The notes beneath the pieces were generated by a model, which did no database searches, was not told the origin of the DNA, and saw only the letters and a list, made by a program, of their open reading frames with translations. From Heliobacterium chlorum (GTDB lineage Bacteria > Bacillota > Desulfitobacteriia > Heliobacteriales > Heliobacteriaceae), in assembly GCF_014502795.1 (NCBI RefSeq), contig NZ_JACVHF010000014.1, forward strand, positions 1 to 64,000: DNA of 64,000 nucleotides, read 5' to 3'. The translations under genes and the position numbers were made by a program. Positions 20,071 to 28,761 of the stretch are shown here, in pieces; position 1 is the first letter of the stretch, and each line of letters begins with the position of its first letter.

Positions 20071-21489
20071 ATGTTCATGGTTGGCGATACCATAGCTGCA
20101 GTAGCTACTGCGATTGGTGAAGGCGGAATCGGGATTGTTCGTGTAAGCGGTCCTGACGCTAAAGAAGTGATCAAGAAAGTCTTCCTTCCTCGCTACGGCA
20201 GCAGCGTCGACAGTTGGACTTCTCATACGCTTCATTTAGGTCACGTCATTCACCCGGATGACGGTCATGTGATCGATGAAGTGTTATGTGCCTGGATGGC
20301 TGGACCTCGTTCGTTTACAACGGAAGATGTGGTCGAGTTCCATTGTCATGGCGGTTCAGTCCCCGTTCGAGAGACATTGAATGCGGTGCTCCGTGCCGGT
20401 GTTCGTTTAGCTGAACCGGGTGAGTTTGCCCGTCGTGCTTTTTTAGGAGGTCGCCTCGACCTGGCGCAAGCGGAGGCGATCATTGGTATTATTCGAAGTA
20501 AAACGCGGGACGGACTCGGCGCAGCTGTTTCTCAGCTCGAGGGTCAACTTTCCCGTCGTATCAGCAAGGTACGCAATGAAATCCTGGCCGTGCTGGCGCA
20601 CTTAGAAGCGCTTATCGATTTTCCTGAAGAGGATTTACCGGATATAACACCAGAACGTCTTTCCAAGGACGTTCAATCCATCTCCACGGAAATTCAACGC
20701 CTTCTAGATCGGTCTCAAACAGGTCGTGTATTGCAAGAGGGTTGGAGAACAGTCATTGCTGGTCGACCAAATGTGGGTAAGTCTAGTTTGCTTAATGCCT
20801 TGCTTGATGAGCAACGGGCGATTGTGACCGATATTCCCGGAACGACACGCGATGCAATTGAAGAATTTATTGAAATCGGCGGTATTCCTTTACGATTGGT
20901 CGATACGGCGGGTATCCGAGAGACGGAAGATCTTGTCGAGAAAATCGGTGTGGAAAAGACTCGCGAATATATGGAAAAAGCCGATCTGGTACTATACGTG
21001 TTGGACGGGTCCGATGGGCTCTCCAATGACGATGAGGAGCTATTGCGCTCTCTTCAGGATCGGCCATCGGTTGTGTTAGTTAATAAAAGCGATTTGACTG
21101 TTCGCCGTCTTGACGAAGAGCAACTTCAATCGGTCGTCGGAGATAAGCCGGTTATCTTCATGTCTGCAAAAGAGGGATGGGGATTAGAGGAATTAGCGGC
21201 GCAAATTCGTCGTCTTGTTTATAAGAACGAAGCGGGAAGCGTGCTTTCCGGAATGGATCCCAATGAGAGCCGCCTTGATTTGATTACACAAGCCCGCCAT
21301 CGAGAAGCGTTGGAACGTGCCCAAAGTCATGTTCTCAGTGTAAAGTCAGGATTAGAGATGGCCTTAAGTCCTGATTTTTTGACCATTGATCTGAAAGCGG
21401 CCTGGGAAGCCCTCGGAGAGATCATCGGCGAGACTGTGGGCGAAGATATATTGGATAAGATATTCTCCTCCTTCTGCATTGGGAAATAA
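20071..21489 (+). CDS. mnmE: tRNA modification GTPase MnmE (TrmE)
   Basis: MnmE with MnmG makes the cmnm5 modification on wobble uridines of several tRNAs. It has the formyl-THF-binding N-domain ([20 protein letters not shown]), a helical domain, an inserted G domain with P-loop [15 protein letters not shown], switch [10 protein letters not shown] and NKSD, and the C-terminal motif FCIGK that ends in the catalytic cysteine. Length is 472 residues. ATG 20071 or 20077 could start it; both share GGAAGAGGG. It is followed by mnmG after 26 nt. Confidence 0.96.
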   Translation: MFMVGDTIAAVATAIGEGGIGIVRVSGPDAKEVIKKVFLPRYGSSVDSWTSHTLHLGHVIHPDDGHVIDEVLCAWMAGPRSFTTEDVVEFHCHGGSVPVRETLNAVLRAGVRLAEPGEFARRAFLGGRLDLAQAEAIIGIIRSKTRDGLGAAVSQLEGQLSRRISKVRNEILAVLAHLEALIDFPEEDLPDITPERLSKDVQSISTEIQRLLDRSQTGRVLQEGWRTVIAGRPNVGKSSLLNALLDEQRAIVTDIPGTTRDAIEEFIEIGGIPLRLVDTAGIRETEDLVEKIGVEKTREYMEKADLVLYVLDGSDGLSNDDEELLRSLQDRPSVVLVNKSDLTVRRLDEEQLQSVVGDKPVIFMSAKEGWGLEELAAQIRRLVYKNEAGSVLSGMDPNESRLDLITQARHREALERAQSHVLSVKSGLEMALSPDFLTIDLKAAWEALGEIIGETVGEDILDKIFSSFCIGK

Positions 21490-21515
21490 GAGTTTTGGAA
21501 GACGAGGGTGTAGCG

Positions 21516-23426
21516 ATGTTGGAGTACCTAGCCGGTCAGTATGATGTGATTGTTATCGGAGCAGGTCATGCCGGCTGTGAAGCCGCTTTGGCGGCGGCTC
21601 GAATGGGATGTAAAACCTTGATTTTAACGATCAGTTGGGACAATGTAGCCTTAATGCCTTGTAACCCAGCTATCGGTGGTCCGGCCAAAGGTCACTTGGT
21701 CCGGGAGATTGACGCCTTAGGCGGTCAAATGGGTTTGACGATCGACGCCACAGCGATCCAAATACGGATGCTCAATACCGGGAAAGGACCTGCTGTCCAT
21801 GCCCTGCGGGCACAAGCTGATAAAAAGAAATACCAACAGTATATGATTCAAGTTCTTGAGCATCAACAGAACCTGGATGTTCGTCAAGCTATGGTCGAAT
21901 CGATACGGGTGGAGCAAGGCCAAGTCCAAGGTGTACTGACACAGACGGGGGCTTTTTTTGCTGCGCCGAATGTCGTCATTACGTCAGGTACATATCTGAA
22001 AGGCCGGATCATCATCGGTGATCTCCATTATCCCGGTGGTCCGAACGGCTATTTTCCGTCGACTGAACTGGCAGCTTCTTTGCGAGACATCGGTGTTCAA
22101 CTGGGACGGTTTAAAACAGGCACGCCGGCACGGGTCGACGGGCGAACCGTCGATTTCACGAAGATGGTGGAACAACCGGGTGACGAGGATCCTTTGAATT
22201 TTTCCTTTATCTCACCTCGAATTGAGCGAAAGCAAATCTCCTGCTGGCTTACGTATACGACGGAAGAAACCCATCAAATCATTCGGGATAACCTGCATCG
22301 TTCACCGCTTTATGCTGGAGTCATCGAAGGGACTGGACCTCGTTATTGTCCATCCATCGAAGATAAGGTTGTCCGCTTTGCCGATAAAAAAAGTCATCAG
22401 GTCTTTGTGGAACCGGAAGGTGCCAATACGCATGAGATGTATGTGCAAGGGATGTCGACGAGTCTCCCCGAAGATATACAACTCGCTATGCTTCGCTCCA
22501 TCATCGGAATGGAAAACGTGAAGATCATTCGTCCCGGTTATGCGATTGAGTATGATTATGTGGTCCCTACCCAACTGAAACTCTCTTTGGAACACCAGAC
22601 GATTCAAGGATTATTTACGGCCGGTCAAGTTAACGGCACATCGGGGTATGAAGAAGCGGCGGCTCAGGGGATCATTGCCGGAATCAACGCGGCATGCCGG
22701 GCCCAAGGAAAAGAACCTTTTATTCTCAAGCGTTCCGATGCTTATATTGGTGTCCTGATCGACGATCTGGTCACAAAGGGTACGAATGAACCTTACCGAA
22801 TGCTCACCTCAAGAGCAGAATACCGGTTGTTGCTTCGTCAGGATAATGCCGATCAACGTTTAACCCAAATTGGTCGTACGATCGGCTTGGTCGATGATAT
22901 CCGCTATGAACGATTTCAACGTAAAATGGATCGGGTGGGACAAGAAAAAGAGTTATGGTCAAAAACATTTGTCACACCCGGTAATGCACGGCTACAAGAA
23001 ATCTTGGAACAAAAGCAAAGTTCTCCTTTGACCAAAGGATTATCGCTTTTTGATCTGCTTCGCCGACCAGAACTGACATTTGATGATCTTCATTCCTTAT
23101 TGGAATATGATGAGGCTCCGGAAACAGTTGACCCCGAGGTAGCCGAGCAAGTGGAGATATCGGCTAAGTTTGAGGGGTATCTGGTCAAACAGCAGGCGCA
23201 AGTAGAACGGTTCAATAAGTTGGAAAGCCGACGGTTACCTCCTGATTTGGATTATGCATCGATCGGAGGACTTTCTACCGAAGCGAGACAGAAACTTATG
23301 GCTCGTCGTCCAGAATCACTCGGACAAGCTTCGCGCATCTCCGGAGTAAACCCTGCCGATATTTCTATACTGTTGGTTTATCTGGAACAACGGCGTCGTC
23401 GGGATAACGGAGGAAACGGTGAATGA
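21516..23426 (+). CDS. mnmG: tRNA uridine-5-carboxymethylaminomethyl modification enzyme MnmG (GidA)
   Basis: The FAD-binding dinucleotide fold is visible at the N-terminus ([20 protein letters not shown]). The conserved [20 protein letters not shown] and [10 protein letters not shown]-like [11 protein letters not shown] motifs mark the GidA family. The 636-residue protein, from ATG 21516 with GAGGGTG upstream, has normal length including the C-terminal helical domain that contacts MnmE. Its stop overlaps the rsmG start (ATGA), indicating coupled translation. Confidence 0.96.
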   Translation: MLEYLAGQYDVIVIGAGHAGCEAALAAARMGCKTLILTISWDNVALMPCNPAIGGPAKGHLVREIDALGGQMGLTIDATAIQIRMLNTGKGPAVHALRAQADKKKYQQYMIQVLEHQQNLDVRQAMVESIRVEQGQVQGVLTQTGAFFAAPNVVITSGTYLKGRIIIGDLHYPGGPNGYFPSTELAASLRDIGVQLGRFKTGTPARVDGRTVDFTKMVEQPGDEDPLNFSFISPRIERKQISCWLTYTTEETHQIIRDNLHRSPLYAGVIEGTGPRYCPSIEDKVVRFADKKSHQVFVEPEGANTHEMYVQGMSTSLPEDIQLAMLRSIIGMENVKIIRPGYAIEYDYVVPTQLKLSLEHQTIQGLFTAGQVNGTSGYEEAAAQGIIAGINAACRAQGKEPFILKRSDAYIGVLIDDLVTKGTNEPYRMLTSRAEYRLLLRQDNADQRLTQIGRTIGLVDDIRYERFQRKMDRVGQEKELWSKTFVTPGNARLQEILEQKQSSPLTKGLSLFDLLRRPELTFDDLHSLLEYDEAPETVDPEVAEQVEISAKFEGYLVKQQAQVERFNKLESRRLPPDLDYASIGGLSTEARQKLMARRPESLGQASRISGVNPADISILLVYLEQRRRRDNGGNGE

Positions 23427-24202
23427 CCGATCCGGAAAGCACTAGTAAAATGATTGACTGGAACAGTGATCAAGTAGCGCTATTTCAAGAACAGCTTCGC
23501 CAAGGAATGGCCCTCTGGGATCTCCCACTTACACCGTCATTAGAACAGACCTATACAGCTTATGCGATTAAACTTGTTCAAACGAATGCGCAGATGAACT
23601 TAACAGCCATAACAGATCCGGCTGGTGTAGCTGAGAAGCACTTCGTAGATTCCTTAAGTCCCTTTCTCTTACAACTGCCTCAACTAGATGGTATGCTGCG
23701 AATCGCTGACGTAGGAACGGGTGCTGGTTTCCCTGGACTGCCTATCGCAATGGCACGACCTCAGTGGAATTGCGTTCTTATGGACTCTTTACAGAAACGA
23801 TGCCGTTTTCTATCAGATATCGTAATGGAACAGGGCTTGAAAAACGTAGAAGTTCTTCATGGTCGTGCAGAGGATATAGGTCAACAACTTCAGCAACGGG
23901 AAAAATTTAATCTTGTCCTTAGCCGCGCAGTGGCTCGACTCCCCTTATTGTTAGAGCTATGTTTACCATTGGTTAAGGTTGGAGGATTATTCATTGCTTT
24001 GAAAGGTTCCGACGGTCCCGCTGAAGTGGAGGAGTCTCGAAAGGCATTATCTGTATTGGGTGGGGTTATTGATCATGTAAAAGAAATGAGATTGCCTATT
24101 TCTCAAGATGGACGTACACTTATCGTCGTGCGAAAAACAAAGGGCACACCGAAAGCATATCCTCGCAAAGCAGGAACACCGAGTCGGAACCCCCTTATAT
24201 AG
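23423..24202 (+). CDS. rsmG: 16S rRNA (guanine527-N7)-methyltransferase RsmG
   Basis: RsmG methylates G527 of 16S rRNA; its loss gives low-level streptomycin resistance in many bacteria. The SAM-binding motif reads [20 protein letters not shown], and the upstream [20 protein letters not shown] is diagnostic. Length is 259 residues. The ATG at 23423 overlaps the mnmG stop. The last codons form the upstream arm of a strong palindrome, so termination follows at once. Confidence 0.95.
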   Translation: MTDPESTSKMIDWNSDQVALFQEQLRQGMALWDLPLTPSLEQTYTAYAIKLVQTNAQMNLTAITDPAGVAEKHFVDSLSPFLLQLPQLDGMLRIADVGTGAGFPGLPIAMARPQWNCVLMDSLQKRCRFLSDIVMEQGLKNVEVLHGRAEDIGQQLQQREKFNLVLSRAVARLPLLLELCLPLVKVGGLFIALKGSDGPAEVEESRKALSVLGGVIDHVKEMRLPISQDGRTLIVVRKTKGTPKAYPRKAGTPSRNPLI

Positions 24203-24210
24203 GGGGTTCC
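24186..24210 (+). terminator. Palindrome overlapping rsmG stop
   Basis: GGAACCCCCT and AGGGGGTTCC are perfect 10-bp arms around TATAT. The stop codon of rsmG lies in the loop and right arm. Only a weak T stretch (AAATGTTTTAT) follows, so termination is likely but not certain. Confidence 0.65.
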
Positions 24211-24231
24211 AAATGTTTTATATCCCTTTAA

Positions 24232-24247
24232 TGTTCTACGTGGAACA
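24232..24247. promoter_or_regulatory. Single parS-like site upstream of soj
   Basis: TGTTCTACGTGGAACA differs at one base from the palindrome TGTTCCACGTGGAACA that is repeated downstream of spo0J. ParB sites of this type centre on ACGT. It lies in the rsmG-soj gap. Confidence 0.8.
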
Positions 24248-24320
24248 CGAATAGGTGTTCCCCTTTTATTTCCCTTTATAAGGGACTAAAAAAAACATAC
24301 GAAGGTGATTCTCTTTGGAA

Positions 24321-24376
24321 GGGGGGTAAATTCATTCTTACCCCCTTTATACATTTCTCAAAGGGGGTCATTTTTT
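24321..24376 (+). promoter_or_regulatory. Competing hairpins upstream of soj (possible attenuator)
   Basis: Three complementary segments occur in order: GGGGGTAA (24322-24329), TTACCCCCTTT (24338-24348) and AAAGGGGG (24359-24366), followed by TTTTTTT (24370-24376). Segment two can pair with one or three, so an antiterminator-like and a terminator-like hairpin exclude each other. It ends about 120 bp before soj. No ligand-binding fold of a known riboswitch was recognised further upstream. Confidence 0.5.
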
Positions 24377-24499
24377 TACCTTTTCATCACTGTGAAATCT
24401 GTCGGAAAGGGTGTTTAAGTTGAGCAGGACTTACTCTTACCGTGTTGAAAATGATAGGAATGAGTTTCTTTATAATCGTGGGTAAGGGTGGTGCATCCG

Positions 24500-25261
24500 T
24501 TGGCAAACATTATTGCTGTTGCGAATCAAAAGGGCGGCGTAGCTAAAACAACAACTGCAGTAAACCTAAGCGCCTGTCTCGCTGAAGCTGGTAAGGAAAT
24601 TTTACTTGTCGATATGGATCCGCAAGGAAATGCTTCAAGCGGTTTAGGAATTGATAAAGTTCGTGTTCGTCATTGTATTTATGATGTGCTTATCAATGGT
24701 GCTCCGGCCGATTCTGTAATCGTCCGAAGTGATTGGGAGCATTTGCATATTCTCCCGGCGACGATTCAATTGGCTGGTGCAGAAATTGAGTTAGTCTCAG
24801 CGATCTCTAGAGAAGTAAAATTAAAACGTGCCATCGATCCGCTTCGATCCCGTTTCGATTTTATCGTCATCGACTGCCCGCCATCGTTAGGCCTGCTGAC
24901 ACTAAATTCATTGACTGCAGCTGATTACATGTTAATCCCGATCCAGTGTGAGTATTATGCACTGGAAGGTTTGGGACAATTGATGAGTACGATTAAACTG
25001 GTGCAAAAGCATCTCAATAATGACTTGAGTATCCTTGGTGTTTTGCTCACGATGTTTGATGCTCGGACAAACTTATCGATTCAAGTCGTCGATGAGGTCA
25101 AAAATCACTTCCCTGATGAAGTATTTCGTACTATTATTCCGCGTAACGTACGGTTGAGCGAGGCACCCAGTCATGGGCAACCGATCATCGCCTATGATCC
25201 GAAATCCCGCGGCGCTGAAGTGTACCGTGAACTGGCAAAGGAAGTGTTACAGCGTGTCTAA
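24500..25261 (+). CDS. soj: Chromosome partitioning ATPase Soj (ParA)
   Basis: ParA-family ATPase that works with Spo0J/ParB in segregation and in control of DnaA. The start TTG 24500 gives MANIIAVANQKGGVAKTTTA, which aligns to the family; GTG 24488 and 24491 are alternatives. The deviant Walker A reads KGGVAKTTT, with alanine where most Soj proteins have the glycine important for dimerisation (KGGVGKTT). The signature lysine, Walker A' DMDPQGNASSGLG and Walker B FIVIDCPPSLG are intact. Length is 253 residues. It overlaps spo0J by 8 nt. An attenuator-like leader lies upstream. Confidence 0.95.
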   Translation: MANIIAVANQKGGVAKTTTAVNLSACLAEAGKEILLVDMDPQGNASSGLGIDKVRVRHCIYDVLINGAPADSVIVRSDWEHLHILPATIQLAGAEIELVSAISREVKLKRAIDPLRSRFDFIVIDCPPSLGLLTLNSLTAADYMLIPIQCEYYALEGLGQLMSTIKLVQKHLNNDLSILGVLLTMFDARTNLSIQVVDEVKNHFPDEVFRTIIPRNVRLSEAPSHGQPIIAYDPKSRGAEVYRELAKEVLQRV

Positions 25262-26372
25262 AAAAGGTTTAGGTCGTGGGCTTGGCAAGGGATTGGAAGC
25301 TTTGATTCCGTCAATGGCCGAAACTGTTGACGATGGAAGTTCTATAATAGAAATTAAATTGGAGCAGATAGTACCAAATCAGAATCAACCTAGAAAATAT
25401 TTTGACAGCGAATCATTGGATGAATTGGCCCGTTCCATCTCAGAGCATGGTGTCATTCAACCGATGGTCGTCCGAAAAACTGGGAAAGATCGTTATCAAT
25501 TGATCGTTGGTGAACGGCGTTGGCGTGCCTGCCGACAAGCAGGTATTGAAAAAGTCCCCGTAATTATTAAGGAGTGGGACGAACAAACTGTAGCTGAAGT
25601 CGCATTAATCGAAAATATACAACGTCAAGATTTGAATCCCATCGAAGAAGCGTCGGCATACCGTACTCTGATGGACGAGTACAATGTAACACAGGATCAA
25701 TTAGCCAAACGCCTCGGTAAAAGCCGATCTTACATCGCTAACACCTTGCGCCTTCTTCACCTAGCTGAACCTATACGTTCTTTTATCGCTGAGGGTAAAC
25801 TCACAGCCGGCCATGGTAAGGTCATTTTGAGTATTGAAAAACTTGATGAACAGAAAGAGCTAGCTGAACAAATCATTGAAAAGGGCTGGTCTGTTCGTCG
25901 AACCGAAGAAGAGATACGCAATCGGATTTATGCCCATGATCAAGATGAAGTAAATACGAACGTACAGATTCAAAACTCTGCAAATATGGATTCCTCAACG
26001 CAAAATGCAGTATCGAATATAGTGCCTCCTGTTTTAGATTCGAGCTCAAACGTTATGGGTGGGTTGCCAACGGATTCTATTGTTTATCCAAAACCCTTTT
26101 CGGAGGCATCCATTTCTAACATTAACTTGAATTCAGATTCTACCCCTAATACTAATGGTAACGTAAATTCAAAAACAAATCCTATGAATACTCCCTTAAT
26201 ACAAAAATCCCCCGAATTGATCGCGATGGAGGAAAAACTGCGTTCTTGGTTACAAACCCAGGTTCGAATTCGTTCGAATGGATCAACGGGAGTGATTGAA
26301 ATCAATTATTATAACGACGAGGATCTGCAACGCCTATATGACAACCTAATTGGTCAAGAGATTAGTAATTAA
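25254..26372 (+). CDS. spo0J: Chromosome partitioning protein Spo0J (ParB)
   Basis: ParB is a CTP-dependent DNA clamp that loads at parS and recruits SMC. Visible parts: N-terminal GLGRGLGKGLEALI (interacts with ParA), the CTP-binding domain with GERRWRA and ENIQRQDLNPIEEA, and a helix-turn-helix for parS (TQDQLAKRLGKSRSYIANTL). A C-terminal dimerisation domain (ELIAMEEKLRSWLQTQVRI...) ends the protein. Between them (residues about 230-310) lies an unusually long Asn/Ser-rich, low-complexity linker. The GTG start 25254 overlaps soj. The first parS of the downstream array begins 4 bp after its stop codon. Confidence 0.95.
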   Translation: MSKKGLGRGLGKGLEALIPSMAETVDDGSSIIEIKLEQIVPNQNQPRKYFDSESLDELARSISEHGVIQPMVVRKTGKDRYQLIVGERRWRACRQAGIEKVPVIIKEWDEQTVAEVALIENIQRQDLNPIEEASAYRTLMDEYNVTQDQLAKRLGKSRSYIANTLRLLHLAEPIRSFIAEGKLTAGHGKVILSIEKLDEQKELAEQIIEKGWSVRRTEEEIRNRIYAHDQDEVNTNVQIQNSANMDSSTQNAVSNIVPPVLDSSSNVMGGLPTDSIVYPKPFSEASISNINLNSDSTPNTNGNVNSKTNPMNTPLIQKSPELIAMEEKLRSWLQTQVRIRSNGSTGVIEINYYNDEDLQRLYDNLIGQEISN

Positions 26373-26862
26373 AAATGTTCCACGTGGAACACTCCGAGAT
26401 GAGCACATGATTGAAGATGTGCGAATGGGTAGGAGCCAAAAATGTTCCACGTGGAACACTCCGAGATGAGCACATGATTGAAGATGTGCGAATGGGTAGG
26501 AGCCAAAAATGTTCCACGTGGAACACTCCGAGATGAGCACATGATTGAAGATGTGCGAATGGGTAGGAGCCAAAAATGTTCCACGTGGAACACTCCGAGA
26601 TGAGCACATGATTGAAGATGTGCGAATGGGTAGGAGCCAAAAATGTTCCACGTGGAACACTCCGAGATGAGCACATGATTGAAGATGTGCGAATGGGTAG
26701 GAGTCAAAAATGTTCCACGTGGAACACTCCGAGATAAGCACATGGATTGAAGATGTACGAATGGGTAGGAGTCAAAAATGTTCCACGTGGAACACTCTGA
26801 GATAAGTGCTTGGATTGAAGATATGCGAATAGGTAGAAGATAAAAATGTTCCACGTGGAACA
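26371..26862. repeat. Tandem array of eight perfect parS sites
   Basis: TGTTCCACGTGGAACA occurs at 26376, 26443, 26510, 26577, 26644, 26711, 26779 and 26847 (first base). Spacing is 67 bp for the first five steps and 68 bp for the last two. The roughly 51-bp spacer is nearly identical in units 1-5 and carries GCACAT-8-ATGTGC, an inverted repeat; units 6 and 7 are diverged. The array fills the whole gap from the spo0J stop to the next gene. It is not a CRISPR array: the repeated part is a ParB site and the spacers are also repeated. Function as a ParB loading and spreading centre is inferred from the site sequence. Confidence 0.97.
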
Positions 26863-26899
26863 TCTATAGATTTCTTGCGTGTAAGGGGATGACAAACTA

Positions 26900-28045
26900 T
26901 TGATATACATGGATAATGCGGCTACAACTTGGCCAAAACCGGACAATGTTTGGGATGAAGTGTTGCGAGTCGGAAAAAATATCGGCGCCAACCCCGGGAG
27001 AGCAGGACACCAAATGGCTATTGATGCCGGTCGGGTGATATACAAAGCGCGTGTAGCTATCGCCCGGCTTTTTCATTTATCCGATCCCCTCCGAGTTATC
27101 TTCACCATAAACGCGACAGAAGCTCTTAATTTGGCCATCCTCGGAACAGTAAAACCGGGGGATCATGTGATTACGTCTCAATTGGAGCATAACGCAGTCG
27201 CTCGACCTTTGCGATACTTGCAAGACAAAGGGGTGGAAGTCACCTATCTACCCGGGGATGAGTATGGGCGCATTTCCCCCGATGAATTGCGGCAAAGCCG
27301 AAAAGCGAATACGAAAACGCTTATTCTCAGCCATGCTTCGAACGTGACTGGAGCATTACAAGACTTGAAAGCGCTGTCTAAGACAGCAAAGGAATTAGAT
27401 TTGCGCGTGATGGTCGATGCTGCACAGACTGCCGGTGTGCAGCAGATTGATATGGAAGAATGGGGAATCGATCTCTTGGCTTTCCCAGGTCATAAAGGAC
27501 TCCTCGGACCTCAGGGTACGGGAGGATTATGTATTGCCCAAGGTATAGATGTAGATCCCCTCCGATTCGGTGGGACCGGTAGTCAAAGCGAATCAGAATT
27601 TCAACCGGATGTTCTGCCCGATCGTTTTGAAAGCGGTACCCCAAATACACCTGGAATCGCTGGATTAGCCGCGGGATTAGAGTTTATCGCCCAAACAGGT
27701 CGGGAAAAGATTGAATCTCATGAATCGAAACTTACCGAACTAATCCTGAACGGTTTAGGAGATTTAGAAAAAATTAAGGTATATGGACCTCCAGTGAAAG
27801 AGCCAAGGGCAGCCGTCATATCCTTTAACGTAGATGGGATGGAAGCTGCAGAGATGGGTTTTTTATTAGATCAGGTCTATCAAATCGCCGTTCGAACAGG
27901 CTTGCATTGTGCACCAGTGGCACACCGAAAAAATGGGACCCTTGAAACGGGAACTGTGCGCTTAAGTCCGGGTTATTTTAACAGCGAAGAAGAAGTGAGG
28001 GATGTTCTGGCTGCCATCAAAACACTGGTGGAAGAAGCTAGATAA
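26900..28045 (+). CDS. Cysteine desulfurase-like class V aminotransferase
   Basis: PLP-dependent enzyme that removes sulfur from cysteine (or selenium from selenocysteine). It begins MIYMDNAATTWPKPDNVWDE, the typical start of the SufS-like cysteine desulfurase family in Firmicutes. The PLP lysine lies in FPGHKGLLGPQGTGG, and the active-site cysteine in RTGLHCAP near residue 335. TTG 26900 is the likely start, with AAGGGGA upstream. Length is 381 residues. It lies just after the parS array and 6 nt before a DUF554 gene. The acceptor protein (SufU or IscU) is not nearby, so its destination is unknown. Confidence 0.9.
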   Translation: MIYMDNAATTWPKPDNVWDEVLRVGKNIGANPGRAGHQMAIDAGRVIYKARVAIARLFHLSDPLRVIFTINATEALNLAILGTVKPGDHVITSQLEHNAVARPLRYLQDKGVEVTYLPGDEYGRISPDELRQSRKANTKTLILSHASNVTGALQDLKALSKTAKELDLRVMVDAAQTAGVQQIDMEEWGIDLLAFPGHKGLLGPQGTGGLCIAQGIDVDPLRFGGTGSQSESEFQPDVLPDRFESGTPNTPGIAGLAAGLEFIAQTGREKIESHESKLTELILNGLGDLEKIKVYGPPVKEPRAAVISFNVDGMEAAEMGFLLDQVYQIAVRTGLHCAPVAHRKNGTLETGTVRLSPGYFNSEEEVRDVLAAIKTLVEEAR

Positions 28046-28051
28046 AAACAT

Positions 28052-28735
28052 ATGATAGGTACAATCGTAAATGCCGCTGCCGTCATCGGAGGTGCCCTCA
28101 TGGGCACTTTATTTCAGAAAGCTATTGCAGAAAAGTACAAAATCACCATCATGCAAGGAATTGGCCTATCAGTAGGACTTATTGGGATTCAAATGGCATT
28201 GCAGACGAAAAACCCTTTAATCGTTGTCACTTCCCTTGTTCTAGGAGCGATCACCGGGGAAACTATCGACATAGAGGCACAATTAGAAAAAGTCGGCAAA
28301 TACTTGGAGAGCAGAGTAGGTTCAGGCCACGGAGATGTAGCTAAGGCCTTTGTAACGGCCAGCCTTATCTATTGTGTCGGAGCTATGGCGATCATGGGAT
28401 CGATCCAAGACGGTCTAACAGGAGACTCATCCATCTTGTTTGTTAAATCCCTTCTCGACGGCATCACTTCTATCATTCTGGGATCTACACTCGGTATTGG
28501 GGTAGCTATTTCATCTATCCCTGTATTTTTATATCAGGGAGCTATTACACTCCTGTCCTCCTATATTCAGCCATTGCTTAAACCGGCGATGGTTACCGAG
28601 ATGACTGCCGTAGGCGGTCTTCTGATCCTCGGGATTGGCACAAACATACTTGGAGTAACTAAACTGCGTGTGGGAAACCTACTTCCGGGAATTATCGTCG
28701 CAGTAATCGCAGCCGGGTTATTTCCGCCGGCGTAA
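28052..28735 (+). CDS. DUF554 membrane protein (YdfK-like)
   Basis: The 227-residue protein has about six hydrophobic segments and begins MIGTIVNAAAVIGGALMGTL, with GEAIDIE-like GETIDIEAQLEKVG and AFVTASLIYCVGAMAIMGSI, typical of DUF554. It may be a transporter; no substrate is established. It starts 6 nt after the desulfurase gene, so the two are probably co-transcribed. Confidence 0.87.
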   Translation: MIGTIVNAAAVIGGALMGTLFQKAIAEKYKITIMQGIGLSVGLIGIQMALQTKNPLIVVTSLVLGAITGETIDIEAQLEKVGKYLESRVGSGHGDVAKAFVTASLIYCVGAMAIMGSIQDGLTGDSSILFVKSLLDGITSIILGSTLGIGVAISSIPVFLYQGAITLLSSYIQPLLKPAMVTEMTAVGGLLILGIGTNILGVTKLRVGNLLPGIIVAVIAAGLFPPA

Positions 28736-28761
28736 GTTAGCTACATAAAGGGGATGGTCAG

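Noticed and set aside
26371-26862. Array considered as CRISPR or satellite
   Set aside because: Both the conserved core and the spacers repeat, the core is a palindromic ParB site, and no cas genes are present.
26346-26863. Three overlapping repetitive open frames on the minus strand across the parS array
   Set aside because: They arise because 67-bp units keep long frames open; the predicted peptides are just translations of the parS core (NIF, VPRGTF, FHVEHF) in rotating frames, without start signals.
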